Under the pieces are notes generated by a model. The model saw only the letters and a list, made by a program, of their open reading frames with translations. It was not told the DNA's origin and ran no database searches. Below are positions 8,815 through 18,600 of a stretch of DNA of 64,000 bases, piece by piece (position 1 is the stretch's first letter; each line of letters opens with the position of its first letter). Origin of the DNA: an uncultured Desulfovibrionaceae bacterium (GTDB lineage Bacteria; Desulfobacterota; Desulfovibrionia; Desulfovibrionales; Desulfovibrionaceae); contig CATJOY010000041.1 of NCBI GenBank assembly GCA_949741925.1, positions 1 through 64,000 on the forward strand, read 5' to 3'. The position numbers and the translations under genes were made by a program.

Positions 8815-9450
8815 TCACCGCAACTTCCTGTACAGATAATTGCCCAGCGACTGTACCCCCTGAACGATGACGATCAGCAGGATCACGGCGTACAGCATCA
8901 TATCTGTTTTAAATCGCAAATAACCGTAGTTATAGGCGAAGGCCCCCAGACCGCCGCCGCCGATGGCGCCGGCCATGGCGGAATAGCCGATTAGCGCGAT
9001 AGCCAGAACCGCGGTGTTCAATATAATAGCAGGCAAGGCCTCTTTGAGCAGCACCCGGAAAATGATTTGGGCGTCCGAGGCCCCAAAAGACCGGGCCGCC
9101 TCCACGACATCAGGATCTACCTCCAGTAGGCTCCCTTCGATAAGCCGGGCCATGAAAGGCGCGGCGGCCACAGTCAGCGGCACCATAGCCGCCGTACTGC
9201 CGATGGGCGTTCCCACAAGCAGGCTGGTCAAGGGAATCAACGCGATCATTAAAATAATAAAAGGGAAGGAACGCAGCAGATTTACAACCACGTCCAAAAC
9301 CCGGTATACCGGGGCATTGGGCCGTAGTCCCCGGGGGCCCGTAATGATCAGAACCACAGCGATACCGAAGCCGATGACCATGGAAAAAAAGGTGGAGAGC
9401 CCGACCATGTACAAGGTTTCCAGAGTCGCCTTGAGCAATTCACGCGCCAT
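8815..9450 (-). CDS. metI: methionine ABC transporter permease MetI
   Basis: 211 residues, the usual MetI length. About five hydrophobic helices are visible (LYMVGLSTFFSMVIGFGIAV; FPFIILMIALIPLTSLLVG; AVLAIALIGYSAMAGAIGGG; MMLYAVILLIVIVQGVQ). The EAA coupling motif is VEAARSFGASDAQIIFRVLL. It forms the membrane channel with MetN as ATPase. The start has GGAGG 9 nt upstream and overlaps the end of metN by 11 bp, indicating coupling. Confidence 0.96.
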   Translation of the reverse strand: MARELLKATLETLYMVGLSTFFSMVIGFGIAVVLIITGPRGLRPNAPVYRVLDVVVNLLRSFPFIILMIALIPLTSLLVGTPIGSTAAMVPLTVAAAPFMARLIEGSLLEVDPDVVEAARSFGASDAQIIFRVLLKEALPAIILNTAVLAIALIGYSAMAGAIGGGGLGAFAYNYGYLRFKTDMMLYAVILLIVIVQGVQSLGNYLYRKLR

Positions 9451-10444
9451 CGTTCAAAACCTCCCACAACATATGATTCGCCTTCAGGTAGTTGACGACA
9501 TTATCAAAATCCGCGTGCCTGACGTTGATGATCAGAAAGCCGAGCACATCGTCGCGGTAGCGGTCCAGCCTGCCCCCAACAATGGAAAAATCGATATCCA
9601 ACTTCCGGACCATGCCGGTGATAACCGCCTGCTGGGAAATTTCTCTGGGGAAAACCAAGCGGATATTGACGCCGCCGGGGATCAAAGTAAAATCTTCCTC
9701 CACAAAGCGTTTCAGGCTGGGCGGCGGCGAGAGGAACAGCTCCTCGGCGAGACCGAGGGCCTGGGCCCTGCCGTTATCCAAAAGCAACATGCGATGGCAA
9801 ATCCGTTTGACCACCTCCATCTGGTGGGTCACCACAACAACGGTAATGCCCAAACGCTGGTTGATATCCCGCAGCAGTTCAAGAATGGAGATGGTCGTAT
9901 TGGGATCAAGAGCCGAGGTGGCCTCGTCGCAGAGCAGAATTTTCGGGTTGAGCGCCATGGCCCGGGCAATGCCGATGCGCTGCTTTTGACCGCCCGAAAG
10001 ATTCTGAATGCGCTCTTGCGCCCGATCCGCCAGGCCGACCATATCCAGGAGTTCCATAACCCGCTCCCGGATGGCCTCCGGCGGCATTTTCCACACCCGC
10101 AGCGGAAAAGCCACGTTTTCAAAAACATTCTTACGGGACATCAGGCTAAAATTCTGGAAAATCATGCCCAATTCCCGGCGCAGTTCCTTGATGCCCGCTT
10201 CCGAAAGGGTTCCCACCTCCCGCCCCATAACCCTGACCGAGCCGCCTTGGTAGGTTTCCAGGCCGTTGAAACAGCGTAGCAGCGTCGATTTGCCAGCGCC
10301 TGAATGGCCAACAATACCAAAGACTTCGCCCGGCTCTATGGCAAAGCTGAGGTCATACAGTACAGGAACTCCCGGGCTGTAATATTTCTCCAGATCCCTA
10401 ACCTGGATGATGGCCGAAGAGGCCTGTGCGAGCGATGCTTTCAT
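9440..10444 (-). CDS. metN: methionine ABC transporter ATP-binding protein MetN
   Basis: 334 residues from the ATG at 10444. Walker A GHSGAGKSTL, Q-loop region MIFQNFSLMS, signature LSGGQKQRIGIARAMA, Walker B ILLCDEATSALDP and the switch His in VVVTHQ. The C-terminal ~90 residues (after FTLIPGGVNIRLVF) are the NIL regulatory domain that binds methionine and inhibits transport. The frame stays open upstream to an ATG at 10561, but that extension is Arg/Pro/Gly-rich with no family match. The start at 10444 gives a normal MetN length (E. coli 343). First gene of metNIQ. Confidence 0.95.
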   Translation of the reverse strand: MKASLAQASSAIIQVRDLEKYYSPGVPVLYDLSFAIEPGEVFGIVGHSGAGKSTLLRCFNGLETYQGGSVRVMGREVGTLSEAGIKELRRELGMIFQNFSLMSRKNVFENVAFPLRVWKMPPEAIRERVMELLDMVGLADRAQERIQNLSGGQKQRIGIARAMALNPKILLCDEATSALDPNTTISILELLRDINQRLGITVVVVTHQMEVVKRICHRMLLLDNGRAQALGLAEELFLSPPPSLKRFVEEDFTLIPGGVNIRLVFPREISQQAVITGMVRKLDIDFSIVGGRLDRYRDDVLGFLIINVRHADFDNVVNYLKANHMLWEVLNDGA

Positions 10445-10887
10445 ATCCGTATCCGAAAGGTAACGAAGAGGGTGGTCATGTGGCGGCCCGCGGCCTTCGG
10501 AAAGCCTTGTTCCCCACCAACGCGCCGGCGTCTGCCCTACCGAACAGCATGCCCGCCGCATAAGCCGGAAGCCAAGCGCTCCAATCCGCCGTACAATCGC
10601 GGCAAAGCCACGCCAGCCCCGCGCAGGCCCTCCTCATCCACGTGAAAAGAGGATCAACGCCCACAGGGGATCCGCCGCGCCGGGGTATCTACCCGCCTGA
10701 AGCCTATTGCAATAGCCAAGCACTTACCAAAAGTGAAAAAAGGAGGCAACAAAAAAATCAGGATATCCGAAAACATTGATATAATAAATAATCAAATAAG
10801 TTACATCCAACAGCCTGTCTTAAAGGCCGCCAGAGCTATCTCTACGGCGATCGTAAGGAATTCAATGGTATAGTGGTAGTGTTCCTT
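10445..10887. other. metN leader region, partly AT-rich
   Basis: About 440 bp between metN and the terminator of the flagellin-like gene. The part next to metN is GC-rich and unremarkable. 10730-10805 is strikingly AT-rich for this window and probably holds the metN promoter, but I cannot fix -10/-35 elements. I do not see a SAM-riboswitch core. Confidence 0.4.
10704..10715. promoter_or_regulatory. palindrome upstream of metN, possible operator
   Basis: CTATTGCAATAG is a perfect 12-bp dyad about 260 bp upstream of the metN start and next to the AT-rich block. It could be the site of a methionine-pathway repressor. It does not match the MetJ met-box; assignment is inference. Confidence 0.3.
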
Positions 10888-10921
10888 AAAAAAAACTCCC
10901 CTCGTGCAGACGCAACGGGGA
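10888..10921 (-). terminator. intrinsic terminator of flagellin-like gene
   Basis: Minus strand: TCCCC (10917-10921) pairs with GGGGA (10897-10901) around a loop that also pairs TGC/GCA, followed by G and eight T residues (10888-10895). It lies about 100 bp after the stop at 11017. Confidence 0.7.
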
Positions 10922-11016
10922 AGGAGGGAGAAACAGAAATACGCCCTCCAGCGCTTTCCGCTTGGGCATAAAAGATTCTTTCCCCGCCAGGAACTTTTTG
11001 GATAGCAATGGACGAG

Positions 11017-11829
11017 TTACGATGATGTATCAATAACCTTGCCATGCAACGCAAGCAGGTAGTAGAGAACCTTGCCCGCGGCATCGTCACGGGCGCCAAG
11101 TATATGGCGGGCAGCTGCAAGCTCCGCAATTTTGGATTGGCGGCTCATGGCCTTAGCCTCCGCGTCAAATCCGGCATCTAACGCGGTGAAGCCCGACGCC
11201 AACGTGGCTGCATTTTCCGCCAGATGTTCCAGGGTATCCCTGGCGGCAACAGCCTCAGCACTTCCCGCCGTTTCCAGATCTGCCGCCCCGGGCAGGCTCC
11301 CGGCAACATCCGAATAATCGTGCAGGGTGATATCACGGACAGCCTTGCCCAACTGAATGCTCAATCGGGCCGTATTGCCGTTGACCGTAAGCCGTTCGTC
11401 ATCCGTCCAGTGGGTTTTATCCAGCAGGTTGATGCCGTTGTACTTGGCGTTCGCCACCAGGGAGACAATGCTCGCGGCAGCCTCATCATAGGCTTCGAGT
11501 TCCTCCGGCGTGGCCGTCGTGCCTCCGGCCACCTTGGCCGCAAGGTCGCGCATGGTGGTCAGCGCGTCACGAATACCCTGCGATGTTTCCTTAAGATAGG
11601 AGGCAATATCCTTGCCTTCAAGGGCGTTTTTCTCGGCCTGCCGGAACATAGCTGCATCCGCGCGCATGCGCCCGGTAAGGGCCGCGGCCATGATCTCCCG
11701 GCCGCTCTTGGCTCTCGGCTTCAGGAGGCGTTCGAGGGATGATCCCTCCCCGCCTTCGACTATCTGTCCCAGCAACTGCCGCTGAAGGGCAAACAGCGTG
11801 TGCAGATTCAACGCGGAATTCTCGCTCAT
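11017..11829 (-). CDS. divergent flagellin-like protein
   Basis: 270 residues. Residues ~35-145 align by eye with the flagellin D0/D1 region: SGREIMAAALTGRM, then IRDALTTMRDLAAKVAGG, then NAKYNGINLLD (compare FNGKNLLDG of flagellins). The C-terminal helix (ENAATLASGFTALDAGFDAE to the end) corresponds to the C-terminal D1/D0 strand. The variable middle is under 60 residues. The first 30 residues (LNLHTLFALQRQLL) have lost the usual NTN-ALNAQ opening and the C-terminus lacks the usual LL-Q-ANQ ending, so this is not a standard filament flagellin. A sigma-28 promoter precedes it, GAGG lies 7 nt before the ATG, and a terminator follows: a single-gene flagellar-regulon unit. It may be a minor filament, junction or secreted paralogue. 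Confidence 0.78.
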   Translation of the reverse strand: MSENSALNLHTLFALQRQLLGQIVEGGEGSSLERLLKPRAKSGREIMAAALTGRMRADAAMFRQAEKNALEGKDIASYLKETSQGIRDALTTMRDLAAKVAGGTTATPEELEAYDEAAASIVSLVANAKYNGINLLDKTHWTDDERLTVNGNTARLSIQLGKAVRDITLHDYSDVAGSLPGAADLETAGSAEAVAARDTLEHLAENAATLASGFTALDAGFDAEAKAMSRQSKIAELAAARHILGARDDAAGKVLYYLLALHGKVIDTSS

Positions 11830-11875
11830 AGCGCACCTCTCTTCCCGGTCTTTGGATACTCTTCCGGATATCTTT

Positions 11876-11902
11876 ATATCGACTGCTCCCGGAAATACTT
11901 TA
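11876..11902 (-). promoter_or_regulatory. sigma-28 (FliA) promoter of flagellin-like gene
   Basis: Minus strand TAAAGTAT (11895-11902), exactly 11 nt spacer, then GTCGATAT (11876-11883). The consensus is TAAAGTTT-N11-GCCGATAA, so 7/8 and 6/8 bases match with ideal spacing. It lies 46 bp upstream of the start codon, giving a leader of roughly 40 nt. Confidence 0.75.
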
Positions 11903-12259
11903 GGGCCTATTCAACAAAGATGTCTCTGCCCCGATAGCGACCCACCCCGGCTGTCCGGAAACCGCTTCGCCTGCTGTGGGCATCCTCGTAAATACTCCAA
12001 GCCGACCCTCACCCGGCTTTGCAGCCTCGCCCGCAAAGCCGGAAGATCGCCGTACTCCGGAATTTTCTTGATTGGTTTCCGTATCTCGATATACACCAAG
12101 CCGACGCTGTGGCGACTGCCGCTTGTGGTGGTGGTCTGCGGCTGTTCCGCACGGTGCGCGAGCCGCAACCACCTCATGGCGAACCACGAAAAAATCGCGG
12201 CGCCCCAGCCGGGGCAGGCCGTCTTGCCCACACACCTGTAAAATAGTGAAGGATTATTC
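11903..12259. other. non-coding divergent spacer
   Basis: About 360 bp between the flagellin-like gene and the CoA-transferase. Open frames exist on both strands (for example 11798-12241 plus) but none has a ribosome binding site or recognisable domain. A GAAGGAT ribosome binding site for the downstream gene lies near 12247-12253. Nothing else supported. Confidence 0.5.
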
Positions 12260-13558
12260 ATGGGCTGGAAAGAGGAATACCGCAAAAAACTGACTACGGC
12301 AGAAGAAGCCGTCAAACTGATCAAGCCGGGGGATAGAATATCAATCAGCCACGCAGCGGCCGAACCGACCCATTTAGTGGATGCCCTGATGGCCAACAAG
12401 GATGCCTACCACAATGTAGAGATCGTACACATGGTGCCTATGGGAACCTGTGCCTACGCCCGGCCCGGCATGGAAAACCATTTCCGGCATAACGCCATCT
12501 TCGTCGGCGCTCCTACCCGGGAAACCATAAAAAACGGTCATGGGGATTATACCCCCTGCCATTTTTCCCAGATTCCTAATCTTTTTTATCGCACCTTGCC
12601 CCTCAATGCGGCGCTTATCCACGTTTCGCCGCCGGATGCACACGGTTTTTGCTCCTTGGGGTTGAGCGTGGATTACTCCAAACACGCTGCGGCCCAAGCG
12701 CCCGTTGTTATCGCCCAGGTCAACAGGCTGATGCCCCGAACTCTGGGAGACAGCTTCGTCCATGTTTCCGCAATGACCGCCATTGTCGAACACGACGCGC
12801 CGCTTTTGGAGCTCGCCCCGCCTGTGCTGACCGAGGTTGAAAAAGCCATTGCCCACAACTGCGCGTCGCTGATCAACGATGGCGACTGCATGCAGCTCGG
12901 CATCGGGGCCATACCGGATGCCGTGCTGTTAAGCCTGATGGATAAAAACGATCTGGGCATTCACTCGGAGCTGATCTCCGACGGCGTGGCCGATCTGGCC
13001 AAGGCCGGAGTGATCACCCACAAACGTAAAAACTTCCACCAGGGCACGGCCATTGTCACGTTCATCATGGGCACAAAGAAGCTGTATGACTATGTGGACA
13101 ACAACCCCTCCCTGAACATCTATCCGGCCACCTACGTCAACGACCCCTATGTGGCCGGGAAAAACGACAACCTGGTCTCCATCAACTCCTGTCTGCAGGT
13201 GGATTTTCTCGGCCAGGTCTGCGCGGAAACGATCAACGGCGTCCAGATCAGCGGCGTCGGCGGACAAACGGATTTTGTGCGGGCGGCGGCTATCAGCAAA
13301 GGAGGGCGTTCAATCATCGCCTTTCCCTCCACGGCGGCTGGCGGCTCCATTTCCAGAATCGTACCCTTTCTGGATCCGGGCGCCGCGGTGACAACTTCAC
13401 GTAACGACGTGGAGTATGTCATCACCGAATACGGCGTGGCCAATCTGCGTTACCGCACAACCCGGGATCGAGCTCGTATGCTCATTGAACTCGCCCACCC
13501 AAAGTTCAGGGACGCTTTAAAGGAAGCTTTCAAACGCCGCTTTAATACGGCTTTTTGA
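12260..13558 (+). CDS. acetyl-CoA hydrolase/transferase family protein (4-hydroxybutyrate/acetate CoA-transferase-like)
   Basis: 432 residues, the size of Cat1/Cat2/AbfT CoA-transferases. It opens with MGWKEEYRKKLTTAEEAVKLIKPGDRI. Then come ISHAAAEPTHLVDALM, HVSPPDAHGFCSLGLSVDYS, GIGAIPDAVLLSL, and the C-terminal VEYVITEYGVANLRYRTTRD with HPKFRDALKEAF. The glutamate expected to form the CoA-thioester intermediate lies in the central SELISDGV or the later GVGGQTDF region. It should move CoA between short-chain acids (acetate, butyrate, 4-hydroxybutyrate), allowing acid activation or fermentation. No pathway partner is adjacent, so the acid is unknown. The RBS is GAAGGAT. Confidence 0.9.
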   Translation: MGWKEEYRKKLTTAEEAVKLIKPGDRISISHAAAEPTHLVDALMANKDAYHNVEIVHMVPMGTCAYARPGMENHFRHNAIFVGAPTRETIKNGHGDYTPCHFSQIPNLFYRTLPLNAALIHVSPPDAHGFCSLGLSVDYSKHAAAQAPVVIAQVNRLMPRTLGDSFVHVSAMTAIVEHDAPLLELAPPVLTEVEKAIAHNCASLINDGDCMQLGIGAIPDAVLLSLMDKNDLGIHSELISDGVADLAKAGVITHKRKNFHQGTAIVTFIMGTKKLYDYVDNNPSLNIYPATYVNDPYVAGKNDNLVSINSCLQVDFLGQVCAETINGVQISGVGGQTDFVRAAAISKGGRSIIAFPSTAAGGSISRIVPFLDPGAAVTTSRNDVEYVITEYGVANLRYRTTRDRARMLIELAHPKFRDALKEAFKRRFNTAF

Positions 13559-14007
13559 CCAAAAACCTCCCGGAACTCCTGAGGAACGATGCACACTCTA
13601 CGGCACAAGAGACACTTTCCGATAACCATCCGGATATCTGCCACATCCGCCGAAAGAAGCCTCCCGGTGCGTCCTCGCTCCGGATTGTTGCGAGGCTTCA
13701 CGGCGTTTATACCGCCAGCGGCAATCTTACCCCGGTATGGCAAGGCCTCGCTCCCGAAATCAGGGCGCGTCTTTTCCCCGTCGTTCCCGGAGTTCAAAGA
13801 CGACACTTTGGACAACAGCCCCGGCCTCCGGCGGTCTGTTGCCGGAGAACATCGTTATCACCCCCCCCCAGCCTGCGCGCCAGGGCATGAAGCGACGCTC
13901 TAAGTCCACCTTGACATGCTCCGGCCGCAAGGCTACTTTTCAAATTTTTCCATGACCCTCCGCCGGGCGGATCTCCCGCCCCGGCCTGTATCCGGAATAA
14001 CACACGC
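13559..14007. other. non-coding spacer
   Basis: About 450 bp between the CoA-transferase and the M23 peptidase. No gene, promoter or clear terminator can be supported. Overlapping short frames lack ribosome binding sites. Confidence 0.45.
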
Positions 14008-14913
14008 ATGCTGTTCAAAAAATACCACATCGTCATCTTTAAAGATAGGGAAGGGTCCTTTCGGCACCTGCGCCTGCCCGCCTGGATCGGCATTTTTCTG
14101 CTGCTGCTTCTGGCCGGATTAACCGCTGCCGTCATCTATCTTTGGGAATTTTATCCCCGTTCCCTCAATTTGCAGCACCAGCTTGAAGAAGCCCAGAAAA
14201 CCGCCCAGGTTCAAAGCGCCCAAATTATCAGCATGGCGGGCACGCTCCATGAATTGCAGCAGGATCTGCGGCGTATCCAGCAGTTCGACGCCAAGCTCCG
14301 GATCATGATGAATGTAGATAAAGAATCCACTGCCGTGGCCGACAACCGGGATGAACCCCAAGACAACAGCCAGGGCATGATTCTCTTGCCGCTGCACCGT
14401 CAGGATCTGCTCGCCCGGCGCATGCACTCCCTGGCGGAACAGATCGGGGATGATATCTATACCGAAGAAGTCCAACAACAGGATCTGCTGCTGGCCTTGC
14501 GCGAAAACCGCGAGCTCATGAGCGTTACCCCCTCCATTTGGCCTACCGAAGGGCATCTCTCGTCCCGCTTCGGCTACCGCACCAACCCGGTTACCGGCAA
14601 AAGCCAACTGCACGCGGGGCTGGATATTGCCAACCGCCCCGGCACCCCGATCATCGCCCCGGGCAAGGGCGTGGTCACCTTTGCCGCCTGGGATGGAGCC
14701 TACGGCAACTCCGTTGTCATCAACCACGGCAACAACACCGCTACCCGTTACGCCCACATGCAAAAATTCGTGGTCAAGGAAGGCCAAACAGTCAACCGGG
14801 GCGATCTCATCGGCTACGTGGGCAGCACCGGCCGCAGCACCGGCCCCCACCTGCACTATGAAGTCCGCATCGGCGGCGTTCCCGTTGACCCGATGCGCTA
14901 CATCTTGAACTAA
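14008..14913 (+). CDS. M23-family murein endopeptidase, membrane-anchored
   Basis: 301 residues. One N-terminal transmembrane helix (WIGIFLLLLLAGLTAAVIYL, residues ~30-49), then a coiled-coil (LQHQLEEAQKTAQVQSAQII, continuing with ELQQDLRRIQQFDAK, about 56-100). The C-terminal LytM/peptidase_M23 domain (about 180-300) has zinc ligands in LHAGLDIA (HxxxD) and HLHYEV, plus YGNSVVINHGN and VGSTGRSTGPHLHY. It cleaves peptidoglycan cross-links in the periplasm or, through the coiled coil, acts like a cell-division regulator of the MepM/NlpD kind. All zinc ligands are present, so it is probably active. It is followed 8 bp later by the PAP2 gene. Confidence 0.9.
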   Translation: MLFKKYHIVIFKDREGSFRHLRLPAWIGIFLLLLLAGLTAAVIYLWEFYPRSLNLQHQLEEAQKTAQVQSAQIISMAGTLHELQQDLRRIQQFDAKLRIMMNVDKESTAVADNRDEPQDNSQGMILLPLHRQDLLARRMHSLAEQIGDDIYTEEVQQQDLLLALRENRELMSVTPSIWPTEGHLSSRFGYRTNPVTGKSQLHAGLDIANRPGTPIIAPGKGVVTFAAWDGAYGNSVVINHGNNTATRYAHMQKFVVKEGQTVNRGDLIGYVGSTGRSTGPHLHYEVRIGGVPVDPMRYILN

Positions 14914-14920
14914 CGCCACC

Positions 14921-15523
14921 ATGCTGGATACGCTCCATGCTTGGGATACTGCGATCCTGGAAACCGTCAACGGCGCATGGCGCTCTTCGCTGCTTGATAT
15001 ACTGCTGCCCATAGTTTCCTATACTCCCCTTCTCTGGCTCCTTGTCGGCCTGGCCTGTCTTCTCTCCTTCCGGCACATGCAGCGAAACGACAAGGATGCT
15101 TCATCCATCCTCCGCACCCTGGCATCCGCCCTGCTGCTCATTACCCTATGTCTCGGAATGAACAACCTGGCCACTGAAGCGGTCAAACAAGCGGCAGGCA
15201 GGCTCAGGCCTTACCAAGCCCTGGCCGGGATTCATTATCTGGACGACGGAGTATGGAAAATAACGCCCTCCCCTTTCACCCCCACCAAAAAACACGGCTC
15301 CTCATTTTTCTCCGGCCACGCTTCCAATACTATGGCTCTGGCCGTAGCCACGGCCGCTGTCTTTCCGCCGGCAGCTCCGGCCGTTTTCGCCCTGCCCGCC
15401 GTGGTCGGGTACTCCCGAATCTACCTCGGCCGCCACTATCCTTCCGATGTCGTCGCCGGCTGGCTGGCCGGTTTTCTGATCGCCAGCCTGACGATCCGCG
15501 TTGTTCGCACAATCCGCCGCTAA
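14921..15523 (+). CDS. PAP2-superfamily membrane phosphatase
   Basis: 200 residues with about five hydrophobic helices. The three phosphatase signature motifs are in order: KQAAGRLRPYQ (KxxxxxxRP), SFFSGHASN (the PSGH-like motif, here FSGH), and SRIYLGRHYPSDVVAGW (SRxxxxxHxxxD). It dephosphorylates a lipid phosphate such as undecaprenyl pyrophosphate or phosphatidylglycerol-phosphate at the outer face of the inner membrane. Placement directly after a murein endopeptidase favours undecaprenyl-PP recycling (PgpB/BacA-like role), but the substrate is inferred. There is no strong Shine-Dalgarno, so it may be translated by read-through from the upstream gene. Confidence 0.9.
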   Translation: MLDTLHAWDTAILETVNGAWRSSLLDILLPIVSYTPLLWLLVGLACLLSFRHMQRNDKDASSILRTLASALLLITLCLGMNNLATEAVKQAAGRLRPYQALAGIHYLDDGVWKITPSPFTPTKKHGSSFFSGHASNTMALAVATAAVFPPAAPAVFALPAVVGYSRIYLGRHYPSDVVAGWLAGFLIASLTIRVVRTIRR

Positions 15524-15553
15524 GCAAGCGGGCTGCCTCGTGCGGCCTGGGTA

Positions 15554-15581
15554 TTGACGTTATCCGACGCTTTTGTAACAA
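15554..15581 (+). promoter_or_regulatory. candidate sigma-70 promoter for 1011-residue protein gene
   Basis: TTGACG (15554-15559), 16-nt spacer, TAACAA (15576-15581), about 100 bp before the ATG at 15678. The -10 match is only fair. Confidence 0.3.
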
Positions 15582-15677
15582 ATGTGAAGGGACTCTCAGA
15601 CTAGAAAACGGCATGAAAACGCACACCGCATCCCGGCAGGAGGCCGGGCTGAGGGAAGTGCCGCCCCAAGGCAGGCT

Positions 15678-18600
15678 ATGAAATCTTCTCCCTTCTTTTT
15701 TGACAGGCAGGACCATGAGTTACTGCATATGGTCAACAGAATCCTGGAACGCGGCAGAGGACGGGATCAAGAGCATGAAACCTTCTCGCCCGAGCTGCAC
15801 CCTCACGGCATCAAAGAACTGGCCTCCTCCAACGTGCTGCGCATCGCCTATGCGGTCATCAACTTATTGAATTCCCTGGAAGAAGGCGGCGCCTCAGAAC
15901 GTATTCTAGCCTTACGCTCCCTGCATTCCGAGGTCGTTTTCGCGGCGGATTCCACCTTTCGCCGCAACACCGGGCGGGTGCTTATTCAAATTATGAAAGA
16001 CCTTGTCCGCGCCTGGGGCGATCCCGCACGCCAGCTGATGCTGGCCCGGGATTTTCGCAAGGCCGCCACGGGCAAACGCCGCACGGTCCGGAGCATGCTC
16101 CGTCGTTACCATCTTCTGGAAATGCCTGAATCCTGGGACCAGGAAACCTTCGATAACCATGTTCACGACGCCAATACCAAAGGGCGGAAGACCCCAACCC
16201 ACCTCATCATGGATGCCTGGATCAAGGGCATTCGTTCGCTCACGGTCATCTACTACAACTACACAGAAGCCCATGCTGTGGATGAACTCTTCCGAGCGGC
16301 TTCGATCATGGGCATCACCATCCGTTTGGGTATTGAGTTTCGGGCCCAGTTCCGGGGCCGCTTCATCGAATTCATCTGGGAACCCGGAGGCCTCAAAGAC
16401 CGCCAGGCCGTCAACGACTTCATGCATGAAGAAGCCGTGTGCAAGCTTTTTGAAGAAGGCCGGGCCGCCTCGGCCTACACCAGCCGCCACGTCTTTGCTA
16501 TGCTGGATCGCTACAATGAAGTCCACCGTCACGCACTATCCACAACCTTCGGCATCAGCCTGCCAGAGATCAGCCGCAAAGAATTCCTGGCCTTTGTCGG
16601 CACAGGCCAGCCCTCCCTACTGCACCTGGGAGAACTGGCCTACAAACATACCTTTCCCCTGCTTCTGCAAAAGCTGCCGGAGCTGCGAAATCAATACGAA
16701 CAGGCCGAAGGGGAGGAAAAAGAAACTCTCGGCAAACGTCTTGAAGACATGCAGTCGCTGCATCCCGAAGTTATTATGGAAACCTGGTTCGGCAGCAAAA
16801 AAAATCCGGAACTCCCTGATCCCGAAATCGTCCACAACGACCCGGATTTGCCGCCGATCTTGCGGCTCAGCGCCAGAGAGCTTGTCTCCCGGCTCAGTGA
16901 CGTACGATCTTACAGCCGCGTAACCCTGACTCTCTCGGGTCTCGGGCCGGAAGATGTTCTGGAGCTTCTCTATCAGGCCGAGGGACGCATCAGCCATCTC
17001 GAACTTTTCAACCTCAAGGACTACGCCGCAGGGAAAATGCCCCACTGCCGGGCCATCAACGCCCTGCAACTGGCCATTAACCAGGGCAACGGCGTTACCT
17101 TAAAACGCCTTATCCGGGGAATCATTCGCGATTACGGCGATTGCGGCGAGCCGGATGCGGACGAGCGCTGCGCAACCTTTATGGAAATTCTGCACAGCAT
17201 ACCGAAACTCCTGAGTTTCTATAAACACCGTCCGCTCAAGGTCCGCATCGGTTCGGATTCTACCAGCCGCTCCTACAGGCTCTATGGCATGGGGTTCGCT
17301 TTTGTGGATACCCTGCCTGCGTCATCGCGCCGGAGTATCCGCGACCCCAAGGATTTTCTGCGCCAAGTCATCCCGCTGACCTGCGATATAGATTCACGCT
17401 ACACCTATTCCCCACCGCGACAGCAGGAATTAGATACCGAAGGCTTTCGCAAAATCATGCGCCGTATCCCCGGCCTGCACCGCTTGGGCTTCCATAAAAC
17501 GCACGATTGGCTGGTTCGTACGGCCACCACTCGCTATACCAAACGGCACGGCAGTATTGCTACCCTTGGCGGTTTTCAGCGAGCCGAAGCCGAGTTGATC
17601 AGGCAAAAGCTCACGGCGAGCGATGCCGCTCCCGGGCCCGGCCTCAAGTACCTGAATACCACGCTCTCCAACCTGCTCAAGGTGGTTATTGGCTTCGCCC
17701 TGGCCACCGCCACCTTCCTCTATACCCAGGAATGGTGGTTCCTGGCCTGGTTCGGCCCGCTGATCTGGTTTGCCATTACCGGCCTGCGAAACATTCTCCA
17801 GGCCGTCCTCGGCGGCGGCGGCATCAGCAGAACGCCCCTGCTGCGCTGGAATGACTACGTCAACTGGTCCCGGATCTGTGATTCGCTTCTCTTTACCGGC
17901 ATCTCGGTACCGCTGCTGGAACTCTTTTTGCGTTGGTTTTTATTGGGCAACGTCTTCGGCATTACGGCCACCACCGACCCTGTTCTTTTTTTCTCCATCA
18001 TTTCGGCGGCCAACGGCCTCTACCTCTCCTCCCACAACATTTACCGGGGCCTGCCCAAGGAATCCATTATCGGCAACCTGTTGCGCAGCGTGCTGTCCGT
18101 GCCCGTTTCGTTGGTCTACACATGGCTTTTCATCCGGATCGGTTCGCTATTCGAGGGGGTTGCAATCCTTCTGATAACCCAACAGGCCTCGGCCGTCATT
18201 TCCAAATCTGCTTCTGATACCGTTGCCGGCATAATTGAAGGGATCAGCGACCGTCTCCAAAACATGCGCGTCCGCTATCTGGATTACAGAGCCAAGCTTA
18301 AAGATCTGTTCGCCTGTTTTTCCCGTCTGGAGGTTCTGTTGCCGGAACAGGATGTTCTGGATCTGCTGCAGAAACCCAGAGAACTGATGCGCGTCCGGGG
18401 GCCGGAGGTCAACGAATTGAACCAAGCGATGCTCATCCATGCTTTAGATCTGATGTATTTTTGGATGTACAAGCCAAGAGCCCGGACTATGCTGGCCCGC
18501 ATAGTCCGCCGCATGAGCGCCGAGGAAAAAATTGTCCTCTTCCGCTCCCAGCTCGTGTTGACGCGCGAGAAAGAGATCAGCCAACTCCTGGTAGATGGTC

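Noticed and set aside
10445-10561. N-terminal extension of metN to the ATG at 10561
   Set aside because: The extra 39 residues do not match the family and the start at 10444 gives the normal length.
10445-10700. SAM riboswitch in the metN leader
   Set aside because: The conserved core elements and stems are not present; only GC-rich unstructured-looking sequence was found.
11798-12241. 147-codon open frame in the flagellin/CoA-transferase spacer
   Set aside because: No ribosome binding site, no domain, Cys/Arg/Pro-rich composition; it overlaps the flagellin gene start antisense.
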